64,000 bases of DNA from the NCBI GenBank assembly GCA_947627455.1, contig CANQWC010000009.1, positions 1 through 64,000 on the forward strand. The letters run 5' to 3'. The stretch's first letter is position 1; the number at the start of each line of letters is the position of its first letter. Source of the stretch: an uncultured Clostridia bacterium (lineage in GTDB: Bacteria; Bacillota; Clostridia; Oscillospirales; Ruminococcaceae). Position numbers and translations under genes: made by a program. Positions 50,091 through 59,489 of the stretch are shown in pieces. The notes below the pieces were generated by a model, which had not been told where the DNA came from, ran no database searches, and saw nothing but the letters and a program-made list of their open reading frames with translations.

Positions 50091-51425
50091 ATGGCTTTGC
50101 CTGTTGTCGCCGTCGTCGGAAGGCCGAACGTCGGCAAATCCACGCTTTTTAACAGACTTATCGGTCAGCGGCTCTCGATAGTCGATGACACCCCGGGCGT
50201 CACCCGCGACAGAATATATTCAAAGTGCGAGTGGTCGGGCCGCGAATTCATGCTTGTCGACACGGGCGGAATCGAGCCCAAGACCGACGATAAAATTCTT
50301 TTGCAGATGCGCCGCCAAGCCAATATCGCGATAGACAGCGCGAGCGTGATAATCCTTGTCACCGACCTGAAATGCGGCGTCACCGCCAACGACTACGATG
50401 TCGCCTCAATGCTCCAGAAGAGCGGCAAGCCCATCGTTCTATGCGTCAACAAGTGCGACCGCCTCGGCGCCACCGACCCCGATTTCTTCGAGTTTTACAA
50501 TCTCGGTCTCGGCGACCCTATCGAGGTCAGCTCTGTCCACGGCTACGGCACGGGCGATCTTTTGGACCGCGTTGTCGAATATCTCCCTCCGAACGACGAA
50601 GAATCAGACAGCGGCGATTCCGTAAAAGTCGCGGTGATAGGAAAGCCCAACGTCGGAAAATCCTCGCTCATCAACGCCGTCTCGGGCGAAGAGAGGGTGA
50701 TAGTCACCGACGTCGCAGGCACCACCCGCGATTCGACCGACACGCTTGTCGAGAATTCATTCGGCAGGTTCACCTTTATAGATACTGCGGGAATCCGCAG
50801 AAAGTCAAAAATTTACGAAAATATCGAGCACTACAGCGTGCTTCGCTCATATATGGCCGTCGACCGCGCCGATGTTGCGGTCATCGTCATCGACGCCACG
50901 GTCGGCTTCACCGAGCAGGATTCAAAGGTTGCGGGCTATGCCCACGAGCAGGGCAAGGGCTGCATCGTCGCGGTGAACAAGTGGGACATCGTCGACAAAG
51001 AGACCGACACGATGAAAAAATTCACCGAGGATTTAAAAGTCAGCCTCGGGTTCATGGATTATGTCCCGTTCGTGTTCGTCTCGGCGAAAACGGGTCAGCG
51101 CCTCAACAAGCTCTTCGAGCTGATAAACGCCGTCAGCGCGAACAACTCGATGAGAATTTCAACGGGCCGCCTCAACGACATTCTCTCCTACGCGACCGAG
51201 CGGGTCCAGCCGCCGTCCGACAAGGGCAAGCGCCTGAAGATCTACTACATGACCCAGCCCTCGTCAAAGCCGCCGACGTTCGTGGTGTTCGTCAACTCGG
51301 CCGACCTCTTCCATTTCAGTTATCGCCGCTATCTTGAAAATCAGATTCGCGAGGTTTTCGGCGGGCTCGAGGGAACGCCGATAAGATTTATCGTCCGCGA
51401 GCGCGACAGCACCGACACGAAATAG
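50091..51425 (+). CDS. der: GTPase Der (EngA)
   Basis: A ribosome-assembly GTPase with two tandem G domains. The first has GRPNVGKSTLFNRL, DTGG and NKCD; the second has GKPNVGKSSLINAV, DTAGIRRK and NKWD; a KH-like C-terminal domain follows (about 355-440). 444 residues, standard. The ATG follows GAGAGG. Confidence 0.97.
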   Translation: MALPVVAVVGRPNVGKSTLFNRLIGQRLSIVDDTPGVTRDRIYSKCEWSGREFMLVDTGGIEPKTDDKILLQMRRQANIAIDSASVIILVTDLKCGVTANDYDVASMLQKSGKPIVLCVNKCDRLGATDPDFFEFYNLGLGDPIEVSSVHGYGTGDLLDRVVEYLPPNDEESDSGDSVKVAVIGKPNVGKSSLINAVSGEERVIVTDVAGTTRDSTDTLVENSFGRFTFIDTAGIRRKSKIYENIEHYSVLRSYMAVDRADVAVIVIDATVGFTEQDSKVAGYAHEQGKGCIVAVNKWDIVDKETDTMKKFTEDLKVSLGFMDYVPFVFVSAKTGQRLNKLFELINAVSANNSMRISTGRLNDILSYATERVQPPSDKGKRLKIYYMTQPSSKPPTFVVFVNSADLFHFSYRRYLENQIREVFGGLEGTPIRFIVRERDSTDTK

Positions 51426-51452
51426 CAACTCCACCGAAAGGAAGTCTTTAAA

Positions 51453-52133
51453 ACGACAGCATTGGTTTTAGCCGCGGTCTGGCTTGCTTCGTATCTAATC
51501 GGAAGCCTGAATTCCGCGATCGTAGTGACATATCTTGTCAAGCATAAGGATATCCGCAAATTCGGAAGCTTCAACGCTGGCCTGACGAACGTCTACCGCT
51601 GCTTCGGGGTATTCACCGCCGCGATGACCCTTCTTGCCGACCTGTTAAAGGGCGTGATCGTGATTTTCGGCACAAGGCTTGTCCTTGCCCTCCCGATTTT
51701 TGAGAGTTTTACTCTCGATTCCCTTTCGGTCTGCATGATTTCTGCGCTCTGCGCGGTCATCGGCCACTGCTTCCCGATTTTTTACGGCTTCAAAGGCGGA
51801 AAGGGTATACTCGTCGCCGCGGTCTGTATGCTTCTCACCGACCCTGCGGTATTCCTTTTGATCGCGATATTGTTCGTGATACTCGTCGCGGCTACAAAAT
51901 ATATCTCGATAGGCTCGCTTGCCGCGTGTGTCTGCTATCCGCTGTTCACGCTTGTGTGGCAGTATTCCGCCAACGCGCTGTTTGACGCGGGCTATGAAAA
52001 CATATACCTCCATGTTCTGATAATTTTCCCGATGTTCCTGATCTGCTATTTTCGGCATTTCAGCAATATTCAGCACCTCTGGAGCGGCGAAGAGAAGAAG
52101 TTTTATCTTCACAAAAAAGGCGAGGACGAATAG
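51453..52133 (+). CDS. plsY: Acyl-phosphate:glycerol-3-phosphate acyltransferase
   Basis: A membrane enzyme making lysophosphatidate in phospholipid synthesis. Five or more hydrophobic segments, with PlsY motifs in variant form: GSLNSAIVVTYLV, GSFNAGLTNVYRCFG (usual GSGNxGATNVLR) and GHCFPIFYGFKGGKGI. The start is uncertain. AAGGAAG (51438-51444) is spaced for an ACG at 51453, where no ATG exists. The first ordinary start codon is TTG 51462, 17 bases from the site. Its product, gpsA's product and cdsA's product form one pathway. Confidence 0.85.
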   Translation, partial: TTALVLAAVWLASYLIGSLNSAIVVTYLVKHKDIRKFGSFNAGLTNVYRCFGVFTAAMTLLADLLKGVIVIFGTRLVLALPIFESFTLDSLSVCMISALCAVIGHCFPIFYGFKGGKGILVAAVCMLLTDPAVFLLIAILFVILVAATKYISIGSLAACVCYPLFTLVWQYSANALFDAGYENIYLHVLIIFPMFLICYFRHFSNIQHLWSGEEKKFYLHKKGEDE

Positions 52134-52142
52134 GAGGCATCA

Positions 52143-53126
52143 ATGGTAAAGATAACAATACTCGGCTCAGGCGGTTGGGGTCTCGCTCTGGCGTGCACAT
52201 GCTCCCGCCTCGGCCACGAAGTCACCGTCTGGAGCGCTTTTTCCGATGAGATCGAGGCTATCAGGCGCACGGGCGAGCTCAAAGCCAAGCTCCCGGGGGT
52301 TCAGATACCCAAGAATGTAAACCTCACCACCGATATCTCCTGCGTAAGTGGCGCAGATATCGTTCTTGTGGGAATTCCCACCGCCTTTGTCCGTTCTGTC
52401 TGCGAGCAGGCAAAGCCCTTTGTCTCGCCGAACAGCATACTCCTGAGCACCGCCAAGGGCCTTGAAAGCGGCTCTTTAAAGCGAATGAGCGAGGTCATCG
52501 GCGAGGTCTTTCCGAGCCATACCCTCGTCGTGATGAGCGGACCCTCCCACGCCGAGGAGCTCGGCAGGGGAATACCCACCGCGGTCGCTGTCGCTTCGTC
52601 GAGCAGGGAAGCCGCCGAGTTTGTTCAGCGCTCGTTTTCGGATAACACCCTGCGGCTCTATGTCAACGGCGACATCATCGGCTGCGAGATAGGCGGCGCG
52701 GTAAAGAACGTCATCGCGCTCTGCTGCGGCGTCACCGACGGCCTCGGCCTCGGCGACAACACCAAAGCCGCGCTTATAACCCGCGGGCTTTCAGAGATAA
52801 CCCGCCTCGGAACGGCTCTCGGCGGCAAGGCCGAGACGTTTTACGGCCTTGCGGGCGTCGGCGATCTCGTCGTGACCTGCACGAGCATACACTCTCGAAA
52901 CTACCGCGCGGGCGTTTTGATAGGCAAGGGCACCGACCCCGCCGAAGCGGTTCGCACCGTCGGCACTGTCGAGGGCTATGCCTGCGCCAAGGCGACGCTC
53001 ATGCTCGCCGAAAAATGCGGCGTCGACATGCCGATCACCCGCGAGATAAACGCAATCCTCTTCGAGGGCAAATCGGCGGAGGAATCCATATACAAGCTGA
53101 TGACGCGGCCGATGGCTGCCGAATAA
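52143..53126 (+). CDS. gpsA: Glycerol-3-phosphate dehydrogenase, NAD(P)+
   Basis: It makes sn-glycerol-3-phosphate from dihydroxyacetone phosphate for lipid synthesis. The nucleotide fold is [27 protein letters not shown]. Catalytic and substrate motifs: [53 protein letters not shown], and [12 protein letters not shown] with SRNYRAG. 327 residues. It begins 9 bases after plsY behind AGGAGG. Confidence 0.97.
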   Translation: MVKITILGSGGWGLALACTCSRLGHEVTVWSAFSDEIEAIRRTGELKAKLPGVQIPKNVNLTTDISCVSGADIVLVGIPTAFVRSVCEQAKPFVSPNSILLSTAKGLESGSLKRMSEVIGEVFPSHTLVVMSGPSHAEELGRGIPTAVAVASSSREAAEFVQRSFSDNTLRLYVNGDIIGCEIGGAVKNVIALCCGVTDGLGLGDNTKAALITRGLSEITRLGTALGGKAETFYGLAGVGDLVVTCTSIHSRNYRAGVLIGKGTDPAEAVRTVGTVEGYACAKATLMLAEKCGVDMPITREINAILFEGKSAEESIYKLMTRPMAAE

Positions 53127-53132
53127 AGCTTC

Positions 53133-53167
53133 GCCCGAGGGAATTTTCTCTCGGGCAATATTTTTTG
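53133..53167 (+). terminator. Terminator after gpsA
   Basis: GCCCGAG (53133-53139) pairs with CTCGGGC (53150-53156), followed by AATATTTTTT. Confidence 0.9.
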
Positions 53168-53177
53168 TAAAACTGTC

Positions 53178-53206
53178 TTTACATTTTCGCGGTTTTAGTG
53201 TATTAT
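53178..53206 (+). promoter_or_regulatory. pyrH promoter
   Basis: TTTACA (53178-53183), 17-base spacer, TATTAT (53201-53206). It heads the pyrH-polC run. Confidence 0.78.
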
Positions 53207-53247
53207 ATTTATGTAAGATTATATCCGAAGAAAGGAAAGTGATATAT

Positions 53248-53955
53248 ATGACTCCCGCTTATAAAAGGGTTCTTTTGAAGCTCAGCGGCGAATCGCTCGC
53301 GGGCGCAAAGGGCACGGGCCTTGATTTCGACGAAATTTCGCGAATCTGCAAGGGCATCAAAAAAGCCTACGACGCAGGTGTCGAGATCGGAATTGTCGTC
53401 GGAGGGGGGAACTTCTGGCGCGGCCGCTCATCGGGGACTATGGACAGGACCCGAGCCGACCATATCGGAATGCTCGCCACCGCGATGAACGCCCTTGCCG
53501 TTGCCGATGTCCTTGAATCCATGGGCATCGATGTCAGGGTTCAGACCTCTATTTTTATGACCCAGATCGCCGAGCCCTATATCCGCAACCGCGCCATAAG
53601 GCATCTTGAAAAGGGCAGGGTGGTGATATTCGGCTGCGGAACGGGAAGCCCGTTCTTCTCGACCGACACCGCTTCAAGCCTTCGCGCCGCCGAGATCGAG
53701 GCCGATGTAATGCTCAAGGCTACGATGGTCGACGGAGTTTACGACAAAGACCCGCACAAGCATGACGACGCCGTCAAGTATGATACCTTAAAGCTCGACG
53801 ACGTTTTAACTCAGCACCTCGGGGTGATGGATTCCACCGCCGCCGCGATGTGCGCCGACAACTCGATCCCGATAATCGTCTTCTCGATCGAAGACCCCGA
53901 CAACATCTACCGCGCCTGCATGGGCGAAAACGTCGGCACCCTTGTTGAGACCTGA
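53248..53955 (+). CDS. pyrH: UMP kinase
   Basis: It phosphorylates UMP to UDP. Amino-acid-kinase fold: [75 protein letters not shown] and a C-terminal [14 protein letters not shown]. 235 residues. The ATG at 53248 follows AAAGGA; the GTG at 53239 overlaps the site. Paired with frr as in most bacteria; rpsB-tsf are not directly upstream. Confidence 0.96.
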   Translation: MTPAYKRVLLKLSGESLAGAKGTGLDFDEISRICKGIKKAYDAGVEIGIVVGGGNFWRGRSSGTMDRTRADHIGMLATAMNALAVADVLESMGIDVRVQTSIFMTQIAEPYIRNRAIRHLEKGRVVIFGCGTGSPFFSTDTASSLRAAEIEADVMLKATMVDGVYDKDPHKHDDAVKYDTLKLDDVLTQHLGVMDSTAAAMCADNSIPIIVFSIEDPDNIYRACMGENVGTLVET

Positions 53956-53991
53956 TTTATTTTTAAATATGATCTGAAAGGAGAAATCAGA

Positions 53992-54546
53992 ATGAAAGAT
54001 GTACTGGATAACGCAAAGGAAAGAATGGAAAAGACCTTGAAGGTTCTCGCCTCGGATTTCGCGGCGATCCGCGCGGGGAGGGCGAATCCCGCTGTTCTTG
54101 ACCGCATTTCGGTCGACTACTACGGAACCCCGACTCCGATTCAGCAGATGGCTGCCGTCTCGGTTCAGGACGCGCGTGTTCTCGTGATCCAGCCGTGGGA
54201 CAAGTCCTCGCTGAAATCCATCGAAAAGGCCATTCAGGCGAGCGACCTCGGCATCAACCCCGCCAACGACGGCTCGGTTATCCGCCTTGCCTTCCCCCGG
54301 CTCACCGAGGAGCGCCGCAAGGAGCTTTCAAAGGACATCAAGAAGTTGGGTGAAGACGCCAAGGTTGCGGTCAGGGCTATCCGCCGCGACGCCAACGAGA
54401 AGATCAAGACGATGAAGAAGAACGGCGACCTCACCGAAGACGACGTAAAGCTCTTCGACAAGGATATCCAGAAGCTCACCGACAAATACATCGAGAATAT
54501 TGATTCCGCCGTTTCCGTCAAGGAAAAGGAGATAATGACCGTTTAA
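53992..54546 (+). CDS. frr: Ribosome recycling factor
   Basis: 184 residues with the RRF pattern [73 protein letters not shown] and [11 protein letters not shown]. It splits ribosomes after termination with EF-G. The ATG follows AAAGGAG, 36 bases after pyrH. Confidence 0.98.
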   Translation: MKDVLDNAKERMEKTLKVLASDFAAIRAGRANPAVLDRISVDYYGTPTPIQQMAAVSVQDARVLVIQPWDKSSLKSIEKAIQASDLGINPANDGSVIRLAFPRLTEERRKELSKDIKKLGEDAKVAVRAIRRDANEKIKTMKKNGDLTEDDVKLFDKDIQKLTDKYIENIDSAVSVKEKEIMTV

Positions 54547-54612
54547 CGGCTTTTCTCTGCGAGGGGGGCCTGCGGGTCCCTCAAAATTTAATTATGACAT
54601 TTGGGGTGTATT

Positions 54613-55338
54613 ATGCCTTTTAAACCGACAGAAAGCCAAACAGTGATTCCCCGCCATGTCGCGATAATAATGGACGGCAACGGGCGATGGGCAAAAAAGC
54701 GCGGCCTGCCGAGAACGGCGGGCCACCGCGAGGGCGCGAAGGTCTTAAGAAGAATTATCCGCGACCTCGATTCCTTCGGCGTCGAGTACGCGACCTTCTA
54801 TACCTTCTCGACCGAGAACTGGAAGCGTTCCGATGAAGAGGTCTCGGCGCTGATGAAGCTTTTGGAGGATAACCTTGACGACCTTGTGAACTATAAGGAC
54901 GAAAATATCCGTCTGCGCTTTATCGGCGGCCGCGAGAGACTTTCAGAGGTCTTGCGTGAGAAGATGGCGAACGCCGAGAAAAATTCCCTCGACCACACGG
55001 GAATGACCGTCACTCTCGCCATAAACTACGGCGGCCGAGACGATATCCTCCGCGCTGCGAAAAAATCCGCTCAGCTCATCAAAGAGGGTTATCTTTCCGA
55101 GGAATCCCTCACCGAAGATGTCTTTGAATCGCTGCTGATGACCGAAGAGATCCCGCCCGTCGACCTTATGATAAGAACAGGCGGCGAGCTTCGCATCTCA
55201 AACTTTCTGATCTGGCAGATAAGCTATGCCGAGCTCTATTTTACCGACACCCTCTGGTGTGATTTTTCAAAGAAAGACCTTGAAAAAGCGATTGCCGAGT
55301 TTTCCTCCCGCAATCGCAGGTTTGGTGACGCAAAATGA
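54613..55338 (+). CDS. uppS: Undecaprenyl diphosphate synthase
   Basis: It makes the C55 lipid carrier for cell-wall synthesis. Signature: HVAIIMDGNGRWAKKRGLPRTAGHREGAK, TFYTFSTENWKRS, LAINYGGRDDILRA and the C-terminal LMIRTGGELRISNFLIWQISYAELYFTDTLW. About 241 residues. ATG at 54613 behind GGGGTG; TTG 54601 is less likely. It overlaps cdsA (ATGA). Confidence 0.97.
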   Translation: MPFKPTESQTVIPRHVAIIMDGNGRWAKKRGLPRTAGHREGAKVLRRIIRDLDSFGVEYATFYTFSTENWKRSDEEVSALMKLLEDNLDDLVNYKDENIRLRFIGGRERLSEVLREKMANAEKNSLDHTGMTVTLAINYGGRDDILRAAKKSAQLIKEGYLSEESLTEDVFESLLMTEEIPPVDLMIRTGGELRISNFLIWQISYAELYFTDTLWCDFSKKDLEKAIAEFSSRNRRFGDAK

Positions 55339-56213
55339 AGACAAGAATTATTTCGGGAGCGGTTGCGCTCCTGCTGTTGGTTATAATCATTCTCCTCCGC
55401 GGGACTGTTGTTTTCAACATCGGCTTCGGCCTTGTCGGTGCGCTGATGGCTTACGAACTCTACCGCGCCGAGAAGCTTGAAAAAGAATACGCGCTTTTGC
55501 TGCCGAGCGTCATCTTCGCGCTCGTTTGGCCGATTTTAACTTACTTTGTCCCGAGCGGCCGCCTCTTTGCCGAAATCGGCGTTGAGGGCGACCCGTCATC
55601 GGCGCAAAAGCTTGCAATCACGGCATTTTTGTATATTATCGCGGCATTTGCATATATTGTAATTATCACCACGGTGCTGCTTTTCCGCCATAAAACCGTA
55701 TCGGGCGGAAAATTCTACCTCTGCGCGCTCTACACCCTGCTGATAGCCGCCTGCATGGGTTCTCTCTGCGATATCGTCCGCTTTTTCGGCGATGCGTCGG
55801 TCCTCTACCTTGCGCTGACGTTCATGGGCTCATGGGTTGCCGACAGCGGCGCCTATTTCGCGGGAACTTTGTTCGGCAAGCACAAGCTCTGCCCGTCGAT
55901 ATCCCCGAAAAAAACCGTCGAGGGCCTGATCGGCGGCGCGGTGACTAACGCGGCTGTCTTTGCGATATTTGCCGCCGTCGTGAACGCGCTTCGCAACGAC
56001 ATTTCAATGAATATTCCGTTCTATGCCGCAATCGGCGTGATCTGCTGTCTGCTCGGCCTTTTGGGCGATCTGACCGCCTCGCTGATAAAGCGCGAATGTG
56101 AAATAAAGGACTTCGGAAACATTATGCCGGGGCACGGCGGAGCGATGGACCGCTTTGACAGCGTCGTCTATGTCGCCCCGTTCATGCTCCTGACGTTCGT
56201 ATCGGTGGGGTGA
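55335..56213 (+). CDS. cdsA: Phosphatidate cytidylyltransferase
   Basis: It makes CDP-diacylglycerol at the membrane. 292 residues, around eight hydrophobic segments. The C-terminal signature DLTASLIKREC EIKDFGNIMPGHGGAMDRFDS is clear, with an earlier SWVADSGAYFAGTLFGKHKLCPSISPKKTVEG. It overlaps uppS and dxr, so the lipid and isoprenoid genes are translationally linked. Confidence 0.96.
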   Translation: MKTRIISGAVALLLLVIIILLRGTVVFNIGFGLVGALMAYELYRAEKLEKEYALLLPSVIFALVWPILTYFVPSGRLFAEIGVEGDPSSAQKLAITAFLYIIAAFAYIVIITTVLLFRHKTVSGGKFYLCALYTLLIAACMGSLCDIVRFFGDASVLYLALTFMGSWVADSGAYFAGTLFGKHKLCPSISPKKTVEGLIGGAVTNAAVFAIFAAVVNALRNDISMNIPFYAAIGVICCLLGLLGDLTASLIKRECEIKDFGNIMPGHGGAMDRFDSVVYVAPFMLLTFVSVG

Positions 56214-56215
56214 GC

Positions 56216-57370
56216 ATGAAGACAGTATCTATTCTCGGCTCTACGGGCGCAATAGGAATTCAGGCGCTCGACGTCGCCCGAATGCACGGCATAAGGGTTG
56301 CCGCCCTCGCCGCAAAGTCAAACGTTAAAAAGCTTGCCGAGCAGGCTCTTGAGTTCAGGCCCGAGGTTGTCTGCATCTACGACGAAACCAAGGCCGATGA
56401 GCTTAGAAGCCTCATCGGCGATGACTTTGAGATCCTCACGGGAATGAGCGGACTCTGTAAAGCTGCAAGCCTTGACAGCGCTGACACCGTTTTAAACGGC
56501 GTGGTCGGCACCATCGGCCTCGAGCCCACTTTAGTGGCCATTGAGGCTGGAAAAGACCTCGCTCTCGCGAATAAAGAGGCGCTTGTTTCTGGCGGCGATC
56601 TTGTCATGAACGCCGTCAAGCGTAAAGGTATAAACCTTTACCCTGTCGACAGTGAGCACTCCGCTATATTCCAGTGCATCCAAGGTTCGCGAAGAGGGGA
56701 CTTAAGCAAAATTCTTCTGACCGCTTCGGGCGGGCCTTTCTTCGGCAAAACCCGAGAAGATATGCGCGGCGTTACGGTCGAGCAGGCGCTTGCCCACCCG
56801 ACATGGAAGATGGGCAAAAAAATCACCGTCGACTCGGCGACGCTTATGAACAAGGGCCTCGAATTCATCGAAGCCATGCGCCTTTTCGGGGTCAGCGCCG
56901 ACCAGATCGAAATAGTTATCCACCGCGAGAGCGTCATTCATTCCGCGGTTGAATTCCGCGACGGCGCCGTGATTGCTCAGCTCGGCGTGCCCGACATGCG
57001 CATACCTATTCAATACGCCCTGACATGTCCCGAGCGCCTTGAAAGCCCGACAAAGCGGCTCTCGCTCTTCGACTACGGCAAGCTTACCTTCTACAAGCCC
57101 GATTTTGAGGCGTTTGACTGCATCAAGACCGCGCTGAAAGCTGCCGCCATCGGGGGAACAGCCCCCGCGATAGTCAGCGGCGCCGACGAAGAGGCGGTTT
57201 CCCTCTTCCTTGCGGGCAAAATCGGTTTTCTCACCATCGGCGAGCTTGTCTCGGGCGCTCTTGAGAACATAAAACCCGCGCCGATAAATTCCGTCGGCGA
57301 TGTTTTAGATGCTGTTGCGGCCGCCCGCGATTATGTCGCCGAGGCATTCGGCCATAGAAAAGGGGAGTAA
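56216..57370 (+). CDS. dxr: 1-deoxy-D-xylulose-5-phosphate reductoisomerase
   Basis: The committed step of the non-mevalonate isoprenoid pathway, NADPH-dependent. VSILGSTGAIGIQALDVARMH binds the nucleotide; ALANKEALVSGG, PVDSEHSAIFQCIQG, ILLTASGGPFFGKTRE, PTWKMGKKITVDSATLMNKGLEFIEA and ESVIHSAVEFRDG form the active site. About 384 residues. ATG 56216 is preferred; the GTG at 56210 overlaps cdsA's stop. Confidence 0.97.
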   Translation: MKTVSILGSTGAIGIQALDVARMHGIRVAALAAKSNVKKLAEQALEFRPEVVCIYDETKADELRSLIGDDFEILTGMSGLCKAASLDSADTVLNGVVGTIGLEPTLVAIEAGKDLALANKEALVSGGDLVMNAVKRKGINLYPVDSEHSAIFQCIQGSRRGDLSKILLTASGGPFFGKTREDMRGVTVEQALAHPTWKMGKKITVDSATLMNKGLEFIEAMRLFGVSADQIEIVIHRESVIHSAVEFRDGAVIAQLGVPDMRIPIQYALTCPERLESPTKRLSLFDYGKLTFYKPDFEAFDCIKTALKAAAIGGTAPAIVSGADEEAVSLFLAGKIGFLTIGELVSGALENIKPAPINSVGDVLDAVAAARDYVAEAFGHRKGE

Positions 57371-57372
57371 AG

Positions 57373-58428
57373 TTGACCTTTCTTTATATCGTTATAGCGA
57401 TTCTGATTTTCGGTGTCATCATAATAATCCACGAGGCGGGCCACTTTGCGGCCGCGAAATCCTGCGGCGTAAGGGTAAACGAGTTCTCCGTCGGAATGGG
57501 CCCTAAGCTTTTCGGCTGGGGCAAGGGCGAAACGAAGTATAACCTCCGCGCCCTGCCGATAGGCGGCTTTGTCTCGATGGAGGGCGAGGACGAATTTTCG
57601 AGCGACCCTCGGGCGTTCGGCAACAAGCCCGTCTGGCAGCGCCTGATAATCGTCTGCGCGGGCGCGGCGATGAACCTTGTTTTGGGCTTCGTGATTTTGA
57701 TTATCGCGACGTCTTTCAGCGACGGCATCACAACGACCAAGGTCGCGGGCTTTTATTCCGAAGATTCTCCCTCTCATCTCAGCGGTCTTGAGGTCGGCGA
57801 TGAGATCACCCGCGTGAACGGTATGCGCGTATTCTGCGACACCGATATCTCTTACCAGTTCCAGATCGACGAGGACCGCACTTTTGAGATGACTGTTATC
57901 CGCAACGGCGAAAAGCTGATTCTCCCATCGGTTAAGTTCGATGGCTCAGCCGCCGATGACGGCACTTCAAGCCTTGTGATTGATTTTTACGTCCTCGGTG
58001 AAAAGGTCAACCCGCTGAGCGTCATAAGCTATTCCGCGCGAAAATTCGTCTCTGTCGGAAGGATGATCTGGCTTTCTCTCTATGATCTTATCCGCGGCAG
58101 ATACACCATCAACGACCTCTCGGGCCCTGTCGGCATTGTCGGCGCTATCGGCGATGTCGTCGGCTCAACCGCTCATGGCGTGCCGATCGGCGAAATGCTC
58201 TTAAATCTGTTAAACTTCGTGGTATTCATCACGATAAACGTCGGCATCTTCAATCTTCTGCCGATTCCCGCGCTCGACGGCGCCCGTGCGTTCTTCCTGA
58301 TAATCGAGGCGATAAGGCGCAAGCCCATAAAGCCCGAGCACGAGGGTCTTGTCCACTTTGTCGGCCTGATGCTTCTCTTCGGGCTGATGATCGTCGTGAC
58401 CTTCCTTGACATCAAAAAACTTTTCTGA
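57373..58428 (+). CDS. rseP: Site-2 protease RseP (regulator of sigma-E-type intramembrane protease)
   Basis: A zinc intramembrane protease. HEAGHFAAAK (HExxH) in the first helix, one PDZ domain (about 115-190, SGLEVGDEITRVNGMRV), and the second metal motif NLLPIPALDGARAFF (LDG) in the C-terminal membrane part. 351 residues. TTG start with GGGGAG six bases upstream, directly after dxr, the usual neighbour. Confidence 0.95.
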   Translation: MTFLYIVIAILIFGVIIIIHEAGHFAAAKSCGVRVNEFSVGMGPKLFGWGKGETKYNLRALPIGGFVSMEGEDEFSSDPRAFGNKPVWQRLIIVCAGAAMNLVLGFVILIIATSFSDGITTTKVAGFYSEDSPSHLSGLEVGDEITRVNGMRVFCDTDISYQFQIDEDRTFEMTVIRNGEKLILPSVKFDGSAADDGTSSLVIDFYVLGEKVNPLSVISYSARKFVSVGRMIWLSLYDLIRGRYTINDLSGPVGIVGAIGDVVGSTAHGVPIGEMLLNLLNFVVFITINVGIFNLLPIPALDGARAFFLIIEAIRRKPIKPEHEGLVHFVGLMLLFGLMIVVTFLDIKKLF

Positions 58429-58435
58429 GGTAAAA

Positions 58436-59473
58436 ATGAAAGCTGTTAAACCCGTTAAACTCAAAAATCTGACCCTCGGCGGCGGCCATATCTATGTCCA
58501 GTCGATGCTCAACGTAATTTCGAGCGATATCGAGGGCAACGTCGCTCAGGCAAAAGCCCTTGAAGCTGCAGGCTGCGAAATAATCAGGGTGTCTATCCCC
58601 GACGAGCCCGCGCTTCGCCTTATTCCCGCGATAAAAAACGAAATATCCGTTCCTCTTGTCGCCGATATTCATTTTGACTACCTCCTTGCGCTTGCCTCTG
58701 CCGAGCGCGGCATAGATAAGATACGCATAAACCCGGGAAACATCGGTTCTCCCGAGCGCGTAAAGGCCGTTGCCGATGCCTGCCGCACCCGCGGAATCCC
58801 CATAAGAATCGGCGTCAATTCGGGTTCTCTTGAGAAGAGCCTTCTTGAAAAATACGGCTCACCGACCGCCGAAGCCCTCTGCGAAAGCGCCCTTGGCGAG
58901 ATTCGCGCCCTCGAGCGCTGCGACTTTGAAGACATCGTCGTCTCGCTGAAATCTTCCGACGTTCAGACAATGATAAACGCATACAGGCTTATCCGCGAGC
59001 AGACCGACTATCCGCTGCACCTCGGCGTCACCGAGGCGGGTACATATAAAATGGGCCTTGTGAAGTCCGCGATAGGCATAGGCTCGCTTCTTGCCGACGG
59101 CATCGGCGAAACGATAAGGGTCTCCCTCACCGACGACCCGATTCGCGAGGTCGAGGCGGGCTATGATATCCTGCGCGCCCTCGGAAAGACGGGCGGGGTA
59201 AAAATCGTCTCATGCCCGACCTGCGGCAGAACAAAAATCGACCTCATCGGCCTTGCCAACAGGGTAGAGGAGGCGCTCAAAAACGTCGACAAAGATATAA
59301 CCGTGGCGGTGATGGGCTGCGTCGTGAACGGCCCGGGCGAAGCCCGCGAGGCAGATATCGGCCTTGCAGGCGGCGACGGCTGCGCGGTGATCTTCAAAAA
59401 GGACAGGCTCATCGGGAAATTCCACGAAGACAAGGCGCTCGACGCGCTTTTGAAAGAAATCGAAAAGCTTTAG
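58436..59473 (+). CDS. ispG: 4-hydroxy-3-methylbut-2-enyl-diphosphate synthase
   Basis: The penultimate non-mevalonate isoprenoid step, an iron-sulfur enzyme. [51 protein letters not shown] and, near the C-terminus, the cluster ligands in [13 protein letters not shown] and [24 protein letters not shown]. 345 residues. ATG at 58436, after GAGG, 7 bases past rseP. Confidence 0.97.
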   Translation: MKAVKPVKLKNLTLGGGHIYVQSMLNVISSDIEGNVAQAKALEAAGCEIIRVSIPDEPALRLIPAIKNEISVPLVADIHFDYLLALASAERGIDKIRINPGNIGSPERVKAVADACRTRGIPIRIGVNSGSLEKSLLEKYGSPTAEALCESALGEIRALERCDFEDIVVSLKSSDVQTMINAYRLIREQTDYPLHLGVTEAGTYKMGLVKSAIGIGSLLADGIGETIRVSLTDDPIREVEAGYDILRALGKTGGVKIVSCPTCGRTKIDLIGLANRVEEALKNVDKDITVAVMGCVVNGPGEAREADIGLAGGDGCAVIFKKDRLIGKFHEDKALDALLKEIEKL

Positions 59474-59489
59474 AAAGGCGGGTGTGATG

